Counted from the first letter of the stretch, positions 6,025 through 17,501 are shown. The stretch: 64,000 nucleotides of DNA from Amycolatopsis vastitatis (GCF_002234595.1 NZ_NMUL01000010.1:1-64000), one strand, 5' to 3'. The notes: generated by a model from the letters alone, not told the origin. Numbers and translations are program-made.

Positions 6025-7986
6025 ATGGACGTGGTGATGCGCTTCGGGGGGGTGAAGAAGAGCGACGACGACCCGGACCCCTGGAAGACCAAGATCCGCC
6101 AGGGGACGCTGCGCCGGGTGTTCGCCTACTTCCGCCCGCACCTCGGCAAGGTGGCGCTCTTCTTCCTCGTCGCCGCGCTGGAGTCGCTCGTCGTCGTGGC
6201 GACGCCGTTGCTGCTGATGAAGCTCGTCGACGACGGCATCCTCAAGAACGACGCCGGGTTCGTGGCCTTGATGGCCTCCCTGTCCGCGGCCTGCGCGGTG
6301 GCCGGCGCGCTGCTGCAGCTGCTGTCGGCCTACATCACCGGGCGGATCGGCATGAGCGTCACCTACGACCTCCGGGTGCAGGCGCTCGACCACGTCCGGC
6401 GGCTGCCGATCGCGTTCTTCACCCGCACCCAGACCGGGGTGCTGGTCGGCCGGCTGCACACCGACCTGGTCATGGCCCAGCAGGCCTTCTACTCCCTGCT
6501 GATCGGGGCCACCAGCGTGATCACCGTCGTGCTGGTCGTCGTCGAGCTGTTCTACCTTTCGTGGCTCGTCGCCCTCGTCTCGGTGCTGCTGATCCCGCTG
6601 TTCCTCGTGCCCTGGATCTACGCGGGGCGGCTGATCCAGCGGTACACGCGGCAGCTGATGGAGGAGAACGGCGGCCTCGGCGGAGTCCTCCAGGAGCGGT
6701 TCAACGTGCAGGGCGCGATGCTTTCCAAGCTCTTCGGCCGTCCGGAGGAGGAGATGGCCGAGTACGCGGACCGGGCCGGGCGGATCCGCCGGACCGGCGT
6801 GCGCCTGTCGGTGTACGCCCGGCTGGGCTTCGTCGTCATGTCCCTGATGGCCTCGCTCGCCACGGCGCTCATCTACGGAATCGGCGGCGGGCTCGTGCTC
6901 GACGGGCTGTTCCAGCTGGGCACGCTGGTCGCCATCGCGACCCTGCTCGGCCGGCTGTTCGGGCCGATCACCCAGCTGTCCGGGATCCAGGAGACCGCGA
7001 CGACCGTCGTGGTGAGCTTCGACCGGATCTTCGAGCTGCTCGATCTGAAGCCGCTCATCGAGGAACGGCCCGGCGCGGTCGGGCTCCCGAAGGACGTGGC
7101 GCCGGACATCGAGTTCGAGGACGTGTCGTTCCGCTATCCCGGCGCGGACGAGGTTTCGCTGCCGTCGCTGGAGCAGAACGTGCGGGTCCGGCGGGAGCGC
7201 GGGGAAGTGACGCCGGATGTGCTGCGCGGCGTGAGCCTGCACGTGGCGGCCGGGACCATGACCGCGCTCGTCGGTCCGTCCGGCGCGGGGAAGAGCACCC
7301 TCACCCACCTGGTGTCGCGGCTGTACGACCCGACCTCGGGGATCGTGCGCGTCGGCGGGCACGATCTGCGGAACCTGTCCTTCGAGGCGCTCCGCCAAAC
7401 CGTGGGCGTGGTCAGCCAGGACACCTACCTCTTCCACGACACGATCCGGGAAAACCTGCTCTACGCCCGGCCGACCGCCACCGAAGACGAGCTGATCGAA
7501 GCGTGCAAGGGCGCCCAGATCTGGGACCTGATCGAATCCCTCAGCCGGGGGCTCGACACCGTCACGGGCGATCACGGCTACCGCTTGTCGGGCGGGGAAA
7601 AGCAGCGGCTGGCCATTGCCCGGCTGCTGCTGAAGGCGCCCTCGATCGTGGTGCTCGACGAAGCCACCGCGCACCTGGACTCCGAGTCGGAAGCGGCCGT
7701 CCAGCGGGCGCTGAAGACCGCCCTGCGCGACCGCACCTCGGTGGTGATCGCCCACCGGCTGTCCACGATCCGCGAGGCCGACCAGATCCTGGTGATCGAC
7801 GGCGGCGGCGTCCGGGAGCGCGGGACGCACGAAGAGCTGCTGGCCGAGGGCGGTCTCTACGCGGAGCTGTACCACACGCAGTTCGCCAAGCCGGGAGGCA
7901 ACGGAGCCGAGCCGGGAAGCGTTGGAGCCGAGCCACGGGACTACGGGCCCGCGCCGGCGGTGCACCAGGTGGTTCGTGGAGGATGA
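6025..7986 (+). CDS. tba: ABC transporter for glycopeptide export (fused permease-ATPase)
   Basis: A 653-residue half-transporter: a six-helix permease domain (about residues 35-320) followed by an ATPase with Walker A GPSGAGKST (about 418), signature LSGGEKQRL and Walker B IVVLDEATAHLD. It most likely works as a homodimer that exports the finished or nearly finished glycopeptide across the cytoplasmic membrane. The ATG at 6025 is chosen over the in-frame GTG at 6007 because GAAGGGA lies 6-7 bases before it. It is immediately followed by the first NRPS gene, so export and synthesis are co-transcribed. The roughly 225 bases before it hold no clear Bbr-type site. Confidence 0.9.
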   Translation: MDVVMRFGGVKKSDDDPDPWKTKIRQGTLRRVFAYFRPHLGKVALFFLVAALESLVVVATPLLLMKLVDDGILKNDAGFVALMASLSAACAVAGALLQLLSAYITGRIGMSVTYDLRVQALDHVRRLPIAFFTRTQTGVLVGRLHTDLVMAQQAFYSLLIGATSVITVVLVVVELFYLSWLVALVSVLLIPLFLVPWIYAGRLIQRYTRQLMEENGGLGGVLQERFNVQGAMLSKLFGRPEEEMAEYADRAGRIRRTGVRLSVYARLGFVVMSLMASLATALIYGIGGGLVLDGLFQLGTLVAIATLLGRLFGPITQLSGIQETATTVVVSFDRIFELLDLKPLIEERPGAVGLPKDVAPDIEFEDVSFRYPGADEVSLPSLEQNVRVRRERGEVTPDVLRGVSLHVAAGTMTALVGPSGAGKSTLTHLVSRLYDPTSGIVRVGGHDLRNLSFEALRQTVGVVSQDTYLFHDTIRENLLYARPTATEDELIEACKGAQIWDLIESLSRGLDTVTGDHGYRLSGGEKQRLAIARLLLKAPSIVVLDEATAHLDSESEAAVQRALKTALRDRTSVVIAHRLSTIREADQILVIDGGGVRERGTHEELLAEGGLYAELYHTQFAKPGGNGAEPGSVGAEPRDYGPAPAVHQVVRGG

Positions 7987-7988
7987 CG

Positions 7989-10900
7989 ATGAATTCCGCA
8001 GCGCACCCCACCCCGACGGTGCCGGAGCTGGTCGCCCGGCGGGTGGACCGGACTCCCGGCGCGGTGGCCGTGGTCGACGGCGACCGGGTGCTGACGTATC
8101 AGGCGCTCGACGAACTCGCGGGCCGGCTGGCCGCCCGGCTGATCGGCCGGGGCGTCCGCCGGGGCGGCCGGGTCGCGGTGATGCTGGACCGTTCGGCCGA
8201 CCTGGTGGTGGCGCTGCTCGCCGTCTGGAAGGCGGGGGCGGCGTACGTACCGGTGGACGCCGGCTATCCCGCGCCGCGCGTGGCGTTCATGGCGGCGGAC
8301 TCGGGGGTGTCCCTGATGGTGTGCTCGGCCGCGACGCGCGGCGGCGTGCCGGAGGGGATCGAGCCGATCGTCGTCACCGATGAGGAGGACGGCGAAGCGG
8401 CGACGGCCGCGGCCCGCCCCGGGGACCCCGCGTACGTGATGTACACCTCCGGCTCGACGGGAACCCCGAAAGGCGTGACCGTCCCGCACCGGAGCGTCGC
8501 GGAGCTGGCGGGAAATCCCGGCTGGGCCGTGGAACCCGACGACGCGGTCCTCGTGCACGCGCCCCACGCCTTCGACGCTTCCCTGTTCGAGATCTGGGTG
8601 CCCCTGGTGTCCGGGGCCCGCCTGGTGATCGCCGGGCCGGGCCAGGTGGACGCCCGGCGCCTGCGTGAGGCGATCGCGGCCGGGGTGACGCGGGCACACT
8701 TGACCGCCGGGAGTTTCCGTGCGGTGGCGGAAGAATCGCCGGAATCGTTCACCGGCCTCCGGGAAGTACTGACCGGCGGCGACCTGGTGCCCGCGCACGC
8801 GGTGGCCCGGGTGCGGGCGGCTTGCCCCGGAGTGCGGGTGCGGCACCTCTACGGCCCGACCGAAACGACGTTGTGCGCGACGTGGCACGTGCTCGAGCCG
8901 GGTGACGCGCTGGGACCGGTGCTGCCGATCGGCCGTCCGCTTCCCGGCCGCCGGGCTCAGGTGCTCGACGACTCGCTGCGGCCGGTGGCGCCGGGGGTGG
9001 TCGGCGAGCTGTATCTCTCCGGCGCCGGCCTGGCGGACGGCTACCTGGACCGGGCGGCGCTGACGGCGGAGCGGTTCGTGGCGGACCCGTCCCGGCCCGG
9101 GGAGCGGATGTACCGGACCGGCGACCTCGCGCAGCGGACCGCGGACGGCGAGCTGCTGTTCGCGGGCCGGGCCGACGACCAGGTGAAGATCCGCGGGTTC
9201 CGGGTGGAGCCGGGCGAGGTCGAGGCCGCGCTGACCGCCCAGCCCGGCGTCCACGAGTCCGTGGTGGTGGCGATCGACGGGCGCCTGATCGCCTACGTGG
9301 TGGCGGACGAGGACACCGATCCCGTGCTCGTCCGCGAACGGCTCGAAGCCGTGCTGCCGGAGCACCTCGTGCCGGCCGCGGTGCTCCGGCTGGCCGCGCT
9401 GCCGCTGACCGCCAACGGCAAGGTGGACCGGGCGGCGCTGCCCGCGCCCGACTTCGCGGCGAAGGCCACGGGCCGGGCCCCCGCCACCGAGGCCGAACGT
9501 GTCCTCTGTGGACTGTTCGCCGATTTGCTCGGCGTGGCCGGGGCCGGCGTCGACGACGGCTTCTTCGAACTGGGCGGGGATTCGATCGTCGCGACGCGGC
9601 TGGCGGCCCGGGCGGCCAAAGCCGGGCTGCTGGTGACGCCGTCCCAGGTGTTCGCGGAGCGGACCCCCGCCCGGCTGGCGGCCGTGGCGGGAGCCGTACC
9701 GGCGGGCAGCCCGGTCGAAGGCGCGCCGGTTGTCCTGACCGCGCAAGAGGAGGCGGAGCTGGCGATCGCCGTCCCCGGCGCCGAGGACGTCTGGCCGCTG
9801 GCCCCGCTCCAGGCCGGCTTGTTCTTCGAGTCGTCGCTGGAGGACAAGGGCCCCGACATCTACCAGACGCAGTGGATCGTGGAGCTGACCGGGCCGCTGG
9901 ACGTGCCCCGGCTGCGCGCGGTGTGGGAAGCGGTTTTCGCCCGCCACGCCGAACTCCGGCTGAGCTTCCACCGGCTCGCGTCGGGCAAGACGGTGCAGGC
10001 CGTCGCCGGGAACGTCACCCTGCCGTGGCGGGAAGTCGACCTGACCGGGGCCGCCGACGCCGAAGCGGCCGTCGACGCGCTGGCCCGGCGGGAACAGCAG
10101 GAGCGGTTCGACCTCGCCAAGGCACCGCTGTTCCGGCTGGTGCTGGCCCGGCTCGGGGACGACCGGCACCGCCTGCTGGTCGTCAACCACCACATCCTCA
10201 CCGACGGCTGGTCGGTCGCGGTCGTCCTCAACGAGGTGGCCGAGGCGTACGCGGCCGGCGGGCGGTTCCCCGACCGGTCCGGTGCCGCCTCCTACCGCGA
10301 CTACCTGGGTTGGCTCGACCGGCAGGACAAGGACGCGGCCGTCGAGGCCTGGCGGGCGGAGCTGTCCGGCGTCGGCGAGCCCGGGCTGATCGCCAAGACG
10401 GCGGCGGGGACGGACGACGGCTACGGCTACCGCGTCACCCACCTGCCGCCGGACCTCTACGCGAGGCTGCTCGAGTTCACCCGCGACCACGGGCTGACGC
10501 TCAACACGGTGGTGCAGGGCGCGTGGGCGATGGTGCTGGCGCGGCTCGCGCGGCGGACCGACGTGGTGTTCGGCACCACGGTCGCCCTCCGTCCCGCGGA
10601 ACTCCCCGGGGTGGAGTCGATGCCGGGGCTGTTGATGAACACGGTGCCGGTCCGGGTTCCGCTGGAGGCCGGGCAGCCGGTCTTGGACATGCTCACCGGC
10701 CTGCAGCACCGGCAGGTGGCCCTGATGCCGCACCAGCACCTGGGGCTGCCGGAGATCCAGAAGGCGGGCGGGCCCGGCGCGGTGTTCGACACGCTGCTGG
10801 TGTTCGAGAACTACCCGCGGGACTTCGCCGAGGGCTTCCGGTACCTCGGCACGATCGAGGGGACGCACTACCCGGTGACCCTCGGCATCATCCCGGGGGA

Positions 10901-13900
10901 CCGCTGCCGGATCCAGCTCGGTTACCGGCCGGGGCAGGTCGACCGGACCGTCGCTGATTCGGTGCTCGGCTGGTTCGTCGGCGCCCTCGAGCAGGTGGCC
11001 GCCGATCCCTCCCGCCCGGTGGGGCGGGTCGCGGTGGGCGCGGGCACGGTGCACCGCCCGGTGCCGGCGTTGCTGGCGGGGGAGTCCCTGCCCGCGCTGA
11101 TCGGCCGGGTGGCGGCGAGCCGTCCGGCCGACGTGGCGGTGATCGACGCCGACGGCGAGCTGTCGTACGGACAGCTGTGGGACCGGGCCGTGCGGTTCGC
11201 GGCGGTCTTGCGGGACCGCGGGGTGGGGCCGGAGTCACGGGTGGGCCTGGTGGTGGGCCGGTCGTCCTGGTGGCTCGTCGGGATGCTGGGCGTCTCGCTG
11301 ACGGGCGGGGTGTTCGTCCCGGTGGATCCGGCGTACCCGGACGAGCGCAAGAGCTGGATCTTCCGCTCCGCGGACCCGATGTCCGTGGTGTGCGCCGGGA
11401 AAACGCGCGCGGCGGTGCCGGGGGAGTTCGCGGACCGGCTCGTCGTCATCGACGAGCTGGACCTGGCCGACGTCCCGGAGGCGGACCTGCCGCGGGTGGG
11501 CCCGCGTGACGCGGCCTACGTGATTTACACGTCGGGGTCGACGGGAACGCCGAAGGGGGTCGTCGTCACCCACTCGGGGCTGGGGAACCTGGCGATGGCG
11601 CACATCGACCGGTTCGGGGTGACGCCGTCCTCCCGGGTCCTGCAGTTCGCGGCGCTCGGCTTCGACACCATCGTGTCGGAAGTGATGATGGCGCTGCTGT
11701 CCGGGGCGACCCTGGTGATGCCGCCCGAGCAGGACCTGCCGCCGCGGGTGTCGCTGGCCGAGACGCTGGAACGCTGGGACATCACGCACGTGAAGGCGCC
11801 GCCGTCGGTGCTGGGCACCGTCGACGCGTTGCCGTCCCGGCTGGAGACGGTGGTGGCGGCGGGCGAGCTCTGCCCGCCCGGCCTGGTGGACCGCCTGTCG
11901 GCCGGACGGCGGATGATCAACGCCTACGGGCCGACCGAGACCACGATCTGCGCGACGATGAGCATGCCGCTCTCGCCGGGCCAGGACCCGATCCCGTTCG
12001 GGAAACCGGTTCCGGGTGTCCGCGGGTACCTGCTGGACGCGTTCCTGCGCCCGCTGCCGCCCGGGATCACCGGCGAGCTGTACCTGGCCGGGATCGGCGT
12101 GGCCCGCGGCTACCTGGGCCGTCCGGCGCTGACCGCCGAGAGGTTCGTCGCCGACCCGTTCGTGCCCGGTGAACGCATGTACCGGACGGGGGATCTGGCG
12201 TACTGGACGGACGAGGGTGAGCTGGTGTCGGCCGGGCGGGCCGACGACCAGGTCAAGATCCGCGGGTTCCGGGTCGAACCCCGCGAGATCGAGTTCGCGT
12301 TGTCCGGCTACCCCCGGATCACCCAGGCCGCGGTGACCGTCCGCGAGGACCGCCTCCTGGCCTACGTGACGCCGGCCGACATCGACACGCAGGCGGTGCG
12401 CGAGGACCTCGCGTCCCGGCTGCCCCAGTACATGGTGCCCGCGGCGGTGGTGGCGCTGGACGCCTTGCCGCTGACGGCGCACGGCAAGATCGACCGGCGC
12501 GCGCTGCCCGATCCGGACTTCACGGCCGGCGCACCCGCCCGGACGCCGGCCACCGAGGCCGAGCGGGTCCTGTGCGGGTTGTTCGCCGAGCTGCTCGGAC
12601 TGGAGCGGGTCGGGGTGGACGACAGCTTCTTCGAGCTGGGCGGGGATTCGATCCTCGCGATGCAGCTGGCGGCACGGGCGCGGCACACCGGCCTGACGTT
12701 CGCCGCGGCGGACGTCTTCGACGGGCGGACACCCGAGCGGATCGCGCAGCTGGCCGGCTCGCCGTTGCTGGAGCCGGCCCCTTCACCGCAGGCGGACGGC
12801 GTGGGCGAGATCCCGTGGACGCCGGTGATGTCGGTGCTGGGGGACGGCGTCGTGGGCCCGCGGTTCGCGCAGTGGGTCGTGGTGGGAGCGCCTCCGGAGC
12901 TGACGGAGGAGGCGCTGGTGACGGGGGCGGCGGCCCTGGTGGACACGCACGACGTGCTGCGGGCGCGGGTCGTCGACGACGCGGCAGGCCGCCGGCTGGT
13001 GGTCGGCGAGCGCGGGTCCGTGGACGTCCGCGGCGCTGTCACGCGGGTGGAAGCCGGTGACGGTTCGCCGGACGAGGTCGCGGAGGAAGCGGCGCGGGAC
13101 GCCGTGGGCCGGCTGGACCCGGCGGCCGGGGTGATGCTCCAGGTCGTCTGGGTCGACGCGGGCCCGGGCGGGCCGGGGCGGTTGGTGGTCGTCGTGCACC
13201 ACCTGGCGGTCGACGGGGTGTCGTGGCGCGTGCTGCTGCCGGATCTGCGGACGGCGTGCGAGGCGGCGGCCGCGGGCCGGGAGCCGGCGCTGGAACCGGT
13301 CGGGGTGTCGTTCCGGCGGTGGGCGGGCCTGCTGGCGGAGTGGGCGGTCTCCGCGGAGCGCGTCGGGGAACTGGCGGCGTGGAAGGCGATCGTCGGTGCG
13401 GATCAGCCCGTCGGTGCGCGAGGGCTGACCGTGGGCGGTGACGCGGCCGGGGCGGTGCGCTCGCGGTCGTGGGCGGTGCCGAAGGCCGAGACGTCCGTGC
13501 TCGTGGGGCGGGCTCCCGTGGTGTTCCACTGCGGGGTGCACGAGGTCCTGCTGGCCGGGCTGGCTGGGGCGGTGACGCGGTGGCGCGGCGGGGACGAGGT
13601 GCTGGTGGACGTGGAAAGCCACGGCCGTCATCCCGCCGGCGGGATGGATCTGTCGCGGACGGTGGGCTGGTTCACCAGCGTGCACCCGGTGCGGCTGGAC
13701 CTGGCGGGCATCGATCCCGCGGACGTTCTCGCCGGCGGCCCGGCGGCCGGGCGGTTGCTCAAGGCGGTCAAAGAGCAGTCGCGGGCGGTGCCGGGCGACG
13801 GGCTCGGCTACGGGCTGCTGCGTCACCTCAACGCCGAAACGGGACCGGTGCTGGCGGAATTGCCGTCGCCGCGGATCGGGTTCAACTACATGGGCCGGTT

Positions 13901-14246
13901 CGTCACCGGTGACGGGAATGACGTCCGCGCGTGGCAGCCGGTCGGCGACATCGGCAGTTCGCTGGAACCGGGAATGGGATTGCCGCACGCGCTCGAGGTC
14001 AACGCGATCGTGCAGGACACGCCGGACGGGCCCGTGCTGACGCTCATGGCGGAATGGCCGGAAGGCTCGCTCGGCGACGGCGAAATCGAACGACTGGGCC
14101 AGGCGTGGCTGGACACGTTGTCAGGGCTGGCCCGCCAAGCGGATGATCCTTCCGCGGGGGGACACACGGCTTCCGACTTCGATCTGCTGGATCTGGACCA
14201 GGACGAGGTCGAGGAATTCGAAGCGATCGCGGCGGAACTCCAGTAA
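7989..14246 (+). CDS. NRPS modules 1-2: A-T-C-A-T-E
   Basis: Starts the heptapeptide (2085 residues). A1 (about 10-500) has specificity residues read as D-A-F-H-L-G-L-L-C-K, close to the Hpg code. T1 Ser is near 532. C2 (about 599-1020) has intact HHILTDGW. A2 (about 1034-1510) reads D-T-S-K-V-A-A-I-C-K, the Tyr/beta-hydroxytyrosine type. T2 Ser is near 1552, and E2 (about 1606-2050) has HHLAVDGVSW. No epimerase lies between T1 and C2. The acidic tail ending EVEEFEAIAAELQ is a docking helix for the next protein. The ATG at 7989 has GGAGG 6 bases upstream; the ATG at 7983 overlaps the transporter stop but lies against the Shine-Dalgarno. Two modules only, unlike the three-module first protein of vancomycin clusters. 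Confidence 0.93.
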   Translation: MNSAAHPTPTVPELVARRVDRTPGAVAVVDGDRVLTYQALDELAGRLAARLIGRGVRRGGRVAVMLDRSADLVVALLAVWKAGAAYVPVDAGYPAPRVAFMAADSGVSLMVCSAATRGGVPEGIEPIVVTDEEDGEAATAAARPGDPAYVMYTSGSTGTPKGVTVPHRSVAELAGNPGWAVEPDDAVLVHAPHAFDASLFEIWVPLVSGARLVIAGPGQVDARRLREAIAAGVTRAHLTAGSFRAVAEESPESFTGLREVLTGGDLVPAHAVARVRAACPGVRVRHLYGPTETTLCATWHVLEPGDALGPVLPIGRPLPGRRAQVLDDSLRPVAPGVVGELYLSGAGLADGYLDRAALTAERFVADPSRPGERMYRTGDLAQRTADGELLFAGRADDQVKIRGFRVEPGEVEAALTAQPGVHESVVVAIDGRLIAYVVADEDTDPVLVRERLEAVLPEHLVPAAVLRLAALPLTANGKVDRAALPAPDFAAKATGRAPATEAERVLCGLFADLLGVAGAGVDDGFFELGGDSIVATRLAARAAKAGLLVTPSQVFAERTPARLAAVAGAVPAGSPVEGAPVVLTAQEEAELAIAVPGAEDVWPLAPLQAGLFFESSLEDKGPDIYQTQWIVELTGPLDVPRLRAVWEAVFARHAELRLSFHRLASGKTVQAVAGNVTLPWREVDLTGAADAEAAVDALARREQQERFDLAKAPLFRLVLARLGDDRHRLLVVNHHILTDGWSVAVVLNEVAEAYAAGGRFPDRSGAASYRDYLGWLDRQDKDAAVEAWRAELSGVGEPGLIAKTAAGTDDGYGYRVTHLPPDLYARLLEFTRDHGLTLNTVVQGAWAMVLARLARRTDVVFGTTVALRPAELPGVESMPGLLMNTVPVRVPLEAGQPVLDMLTGLQHRQVALMPHQHLGLPEIQKAGGPGAVFDTLLVFENYPRDFAEGFRYLGTIEGTHYPVTLGIIPGDRCRIQLGYRPGQVDRTVADSVLGWFVGALEQVAADPSRPVGRVAVGAGTVHRPVPALLAGESLPALIGRVAASRPADVAVIDADGELSYGQLWDRAVRFAAVLRDRGVGPESRVGLVVGRSSWWLVGMLGVSLTGGVFVPVDPAYPDERKSWIFRSADPMSVVCAGKTRAAVPGEFADRLVVIDELDLADVPEADLPRVGPRDAAYVIYTSGSTGTPKGVVVTHSGLGNLAMAHIDRFGVTPSSRVLQFAALGFDTIVSEVMMALLSGATLVMPPEQDLPPRVSLAETLERWDITHVKAPPSVLGTVDALPSRLETVVAAGELCPPGLVDRLSAGRRMINAYGPTETTICATMSMPLSPGQDPIPFGKPVPGVRGYLLDAFLRPLPPGITGELYLAGIGVARGYLGRPALTAERFVADPFVPGERMYRTGDLAYWTDEGELVSAGRADDQVKIRGFRVEPREIEFALSGYPRITQAAVTVREDRLLAYVTPADIDTQAVREDLASRLPQYMVPAAVVALDALPLTAHGKIDRRALPDPDFTAGAPARTPATEAERVLCGLFAELLGLERVGVDDSFFELGGDSILAMQLAARARHTGLTFAAADVFDGRTPERIAQLAGSPLLEPAPSPQADGVGEIPWTPVMSVLGDGVVGPRFAQWVVVGAPPELTEEALVTGAAALVDTHDVLRARVVDDAAGRRLVVGERGSVDVRGAVTRVEAGDGSPDEVAEEAARDAVGRLDPAAGVMLQVVWVDAGPGGPGRLVVVVHHLAVDGVSWRVLLPDLRTACEAAAAGREPALEPVGVSFRRWAGLLAEWAVSAERVGELAAWKAIVGADQPVGARGLTVGGDAAGAVRSRSWAVPKAETSVLVGRAPVVFHCGVHEVLLAGLAGAVTRWRGGDEVLVDVESHGRHPAGGMDLSRTVGWFTSVHPVRLDLAGIDPADVLAGGPAAGRLLKAVKEQSRAVPGDGLGYGLLRHLNAETGPVLAELPSPRIGFNYMGRFVTGDGNDVRAWQPVGDIGSSLEPGMGLPHALEVNAIVQDTPDGPVLTLMAEWPEGSLGDGEIERLGQAWLDTLSGLARQADDPSAGGHTASDFDLLDLDQDEVEEFEAIAAELQ

Positions 14247-14277
14247 TGGCGGCGCACGGCAATGGAGGCTTGATTTC

Positions 14278-17200
14278 GTGAACACTCCGACCACGTTCTC
14301 CGGAACGGCGCTCGCGGAAGTCTGGCCGCCGTCGCCGATGCAGGAGGGAATCCTTTACCACGCCGCGCTCGACGACGAGGGTCCCGACATCTACCTCATC
14401 CAGCAATTGCTGCTCGTCGACGGGCCCATGGACGCGCAGCGGTTCCGGAAGTCCTGGGAGACGCTCCTCGGCAGGCACGCGGCCCTGCGGGCGTGCTTCC
14501 ACCGGCGGAAGTCCGGCGAGATGGTCCAGCTCATTCCCCGTGAGGTGAAGCTGCCCTGGACCGAACACGACCTGTCCGGACTGTCCGAAGAGGACGTCGA
14601 GGCCGAGGTGGGCAAGCTCGCGGAGCAGGAGCGCGCCAAGCGGTTCGACGTCGCCAAGCCGCCGCTGCTGCGGCTGATGCTGATCCGGCTCGCTCCGGAG
14701 AAACACTGCCTGGTGACGACGAGCCACCACCTGGTCATGGACGGGTGGTCGCGGGCGCTCCTCGAGTCGGAGCTGCTGGACATCTACGCGGCGGGTGGCA
14801 CCGCGTCGGGGCTGCGGGCCGCCGGCTCGTACCGGGACTACCTGGCTTGGCTGCACGAGCAGGACAAGGAAGCCGCCCGGGCGGCCTGGCAGGCCGAGCT
14901 GGCCGGTGCCGAACGCGCGGCACTCGCCCTTCCCGAACGGGTCAAGAAGGCGCCGGGACCGCGGACCCGGGAAGTCGTCCGCTATTCGCCGGAGTTCACC
15001 TCCGCACTGGCCGGCTTCGCCCGCCGGCACGGGCTGACGCTGAACACGCTGGTGCAGGGGGCGTGGGGGGTGGTGCTGGCCCGGCTGGCGCGCCGTCGTG
15101 ACGTGGTGTTCGGCGCGGTCGTCTCGGGGCGGCCCCCCGAGGTGCCCGGCGTGGAGCAGGTCGTGGGGCTGTTCATCAACACCGTGCCGGTGCGGGTGCG
15201 GCTGGACGGCGGGCAGCCGGTCCTGCGGATGCTGACGGAGCTGCAGGAGCGGCAGTCCGCGCTGATCTCCCACCAGCACCTCGGGCTGCAGGAGATCCAG
15301 AAGCTGCCCGGGGCGAGCTTCGACACGATCGTGTCGTTCGAGAACTACGTGGACCCGGCGGCGAAAGCCGGAGCCGATCGCGCTCTCCGGCTGAGCCTGA
15401 AGGAGTTCCACCAGTCGGCGCCGTACTCGATCCTCCTGGGCATCATGCCGGGCGAGAGCCTGCAGACCGACATCGAGTACCAGCCGGAGCTGCTCGACGC
15501 CCGCACCGCCGAGGACGCACTGCACGGCCTCGCCCGGGTTCTCGAGCGGATGATCGCCGAGCCCGAGGCGCCGGTGGGCCGCCTGGACGTGGTGGACGAC
15601 GCCGGGCGTGAGCAGGTCGTCGAGCGGTGGAACGACACGGGCGCCGCGAACGGGGCGCCATCGGCGGTGGACCTGTTCCGCCGTCAGGTGGACAGGCAAC
15701 CGGACGCGACGGCGGTGACGGCCGGGGACCGGGCCTGGTCCTACGCCGAGCTCGACCGGTGGTCCGGCCGGCTGGCGCGGATCCTGGTGGAGCGCGGCGT
15801 GCGGCGCGGCGACCGCGTCGGGGTGGTGCTGGAACGGTCGGCGGAAGTGCCCGCGGCGTGGCTCGGGGTGTGGAAGGCGGGCGCGGTGTTCGTGCCGGTC
15901 GATCCGGGCTACCCGGCGGACCGGGTCGCGTTCCTGCTGGCCGACTCCGCCGTCGCGGCGGTCGTGTGCAGCGCGGAGACCGCGGATGCGGTGCCGCCGG
16001 GTCACCAGCGGGTCCTGGCCGAGGACGCGGGCGATGGCGACGTCGCCCTGGTCCCGGTCGGCGCGGACGACCTGGCCTACGTGATGTACACCTCCGGCTC
16101 GACCGGGACCCCGAAGGGCGTGGCGATCTCGCACGGGGGCGTGGCGGCACTGGCCGGGGACCCGGGGTGGGACGTGCACGCCGGTGACGCGGTGCTGATG
16201 CACGCTCCGCACACCTTCGACGCTTCGCTGTACGACCTGTGGGTGCCGCTCGTGTCCGGGGCGCGCGTGATGATCACCGAACCGGGCGTGGTCGACGCGG
16301 CGCGGCTCGCCGCGCACGTGGCGGACGGCCTCACCGCGGTGAACTTCACCGCGGGCCACTTCCGGGCGCTCGTGCAGGAGTCGCCGGAATCCTTCGCGGG
16401 GCTGCGCGAGGTGGCCGCGGGCGGCGACGTGGTCCCGCCCGACGTCGTGGCGCGGGTGCGGCAGGCGTGCCCCCGGCTGCGGGTCAGGCACACCTACGGC
16501 CCGACGGAAACCACGCTGTGCGTGACGTGGAAGGCGATCGAGCCCGGCGACGAGACCGGGCCGGTGCTCCCGATCGGGCGGCCGATGCCGGGCCGCCGGC
16601 TGTACGTGCTGGACGTCTTCCTGCGGCCGCTGCCGCCGGGCGTCGCGGGTGATCTGTACATCGGCGGCGCCGGGGTCGCCCACGGCTACCTGGGCCGCGC
16701 GGCGCTGACCGCGGAGCGGTTCGTGGCGGACCCGTCCCGGCCCGGGGAGCGGATGTACCGGACCGGGGACCTGGCCTACTGGACCGACGAGGGCGAGCTG
16801 GTGTTCGCCGGGCGGGCCGACGACCAGGTCAAGATCCGCGGCCATCGCGTGGAGCCGGGCGAGGTCGAGGCGGTGCTGACTGGGCAGCCGGGTGTCGACC
16901 AGGCGGTCGTGGTGGCCCGTGACGGGCGGCTGATCGGCTATGTCGTGTCCGGCGGAGACGTGGATCCGGCCCGGCTGCGCGACCAGGTCGCCAGGGTGCT
17001 GCCGGAGTACCTGGTGCCCGCGGAAGTGATCGTGCTCGCCGCGCTGCCGGTGACGGCGAACGGGAAGGTGGACCGGGAAGCGTTGCCGGATCCCGACTTC
17101 GGCGAGCGGGTCTCCGGCCGGGAGCCGCGCACGGAGGTCGAGCGGGCGTTGTGCACGCTCTTCGCCGAGGTGCTCGGCCTGGACCGGGTCGGCGTGGACG

Positions 17201-17454
17201 ACAGTTTCTTCGAAATCGGCGGGGATTCCATCCATTCGGTGAAACTGGCGGCGCGGGCGACCCGGGCCGGAATGCCGTTCAGCGTGGTGGAGGTGTTCGA
17301 ACACCGGACGCCCGCGGGACTCGCGACGATCGTCGATCCGGACGGCGTGCCCGCGGCCGAACCGGCCGAACCCGCGTCCGACGCCGATCTCGTCGGTCTC
17401 GGCCGGGACGAAATCGAGGAATTCGAGTCCGAATTCGACGACGTCCGCCAGTGA
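14278..17454 (+). CDS. NRPS module 3: C-A-T, predicted Dpg
   Basis: A single-module protein of 1058 residues. C3 (about 10-440) has HHLVMDGW. A3 (about 463-935) reads D-A-Y-N-A-G-T-L-C-K. It shares Tyr239, Gly301, Thr322, Leu330 and Cys331 with the module 7 Dpg domain (D-P-Y-H-G-G-T-L-C-K), so 3,5-dihydroxyphenylglycine is the best prediction; vancomycin-type clusters load Asn here. T3 Ser is near 984. There is no E domain, consistent with an L residue. The GTG start has GGAGG 9 bases upstream. The C-terminal acidic tail ([17 protein letters not shown]) resembles that of the previous protein. Standing alone between modules 2 and 4 is the teicoplanin/ristocetin arrangement. Confidence 0.92.
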   Translation: MNTPTTFSGTALAEVWPPSPMQEGILYHAALDDEGPDIYLIQQLLLVDGPMDAQRFRKSWETLLGRHAALRACFHRRKSGEMVQLIPREVKLPWTEHDLSGLSEEDVEAEVGKLAEQERAKRFDVAKPPLLRLMLIRLAPEKHCLVTTSHHLVMDGWSRALLESELLDIYAAGGTASGLRAAGSYRDYLAWLHEQDKEAARAAWQAELAGAERAALALPERVKKAPGPRTREVVRYSPEFTSALAGFARRHGLTLNTLVQGAWGVVLARLARRRDVVFGAVVSGRPPEVPGVEQVVGLFINTVPVRVRLDGGQPVLRMLTELQERQSALISHQHLGLQEIQKLPGASFDTIVSFENYVDPAAKAGADRALRLSLKEFHQSAPYSILLGIMPGESLQTDIEYQPELLDARTAEDALHGLARVLERMIAEPEAPVGRLDVVDDAGREQVVERWNDTGAANGAPSAVDLFRRQVDRQPDATAVTAGDRAWSYAELDRWSGRLARILVERGVRRGDRVGVVLERSAEVPAAWLGVWKAGAVFVPVDPGYPADRVAFLLADSAVAAVVCSAETADAVPPGHQRVLAEDAGDGDVALVPVGADDLAYVMYTSGSTGTPKGVAISHGGVAALAGDPGWDVHAGDAVLMHAPHTFDASLYDLWVPLVSGARVMITEPGVVDAARLAAHVADGLTAVNFTAGHFRALVQESPESFAGLREVAAGGDVVPPDVVARVRQACPRLRVRHTYGPTETTLCVTWKAIEPGDETGPVLPIGRPMPGRRLYVLDVFLRPLPPGVAGDLYIGGAGVAHGYLGRAALTAERFVADPSRPGERMYRTGDLAYWTDEGELVFAGRADDQVKIRGHRVEPGEVEAVLTGQPGVDQAVVVARDGRLIGYVVSGGDVDPARLRDQVARVLPEYLVPAEVIVLAALPVTANGKVDREALPDPDFGERVSGREPRTEVERALCTLFAEVLGLDRVGVDDSFFEIGGDSIHSVKLAARATRAGMPFSVVEVFEHRTPAGLATIVDPDGVPAAEPAEPASDADLVGLGRDEIEEFESEFDDVRQ

Positions 17455-17501
17455 ATGATTCTTTTTTTGCGGGGCTCGCAGGTGATCGAGGGAGATATTT
17501 G

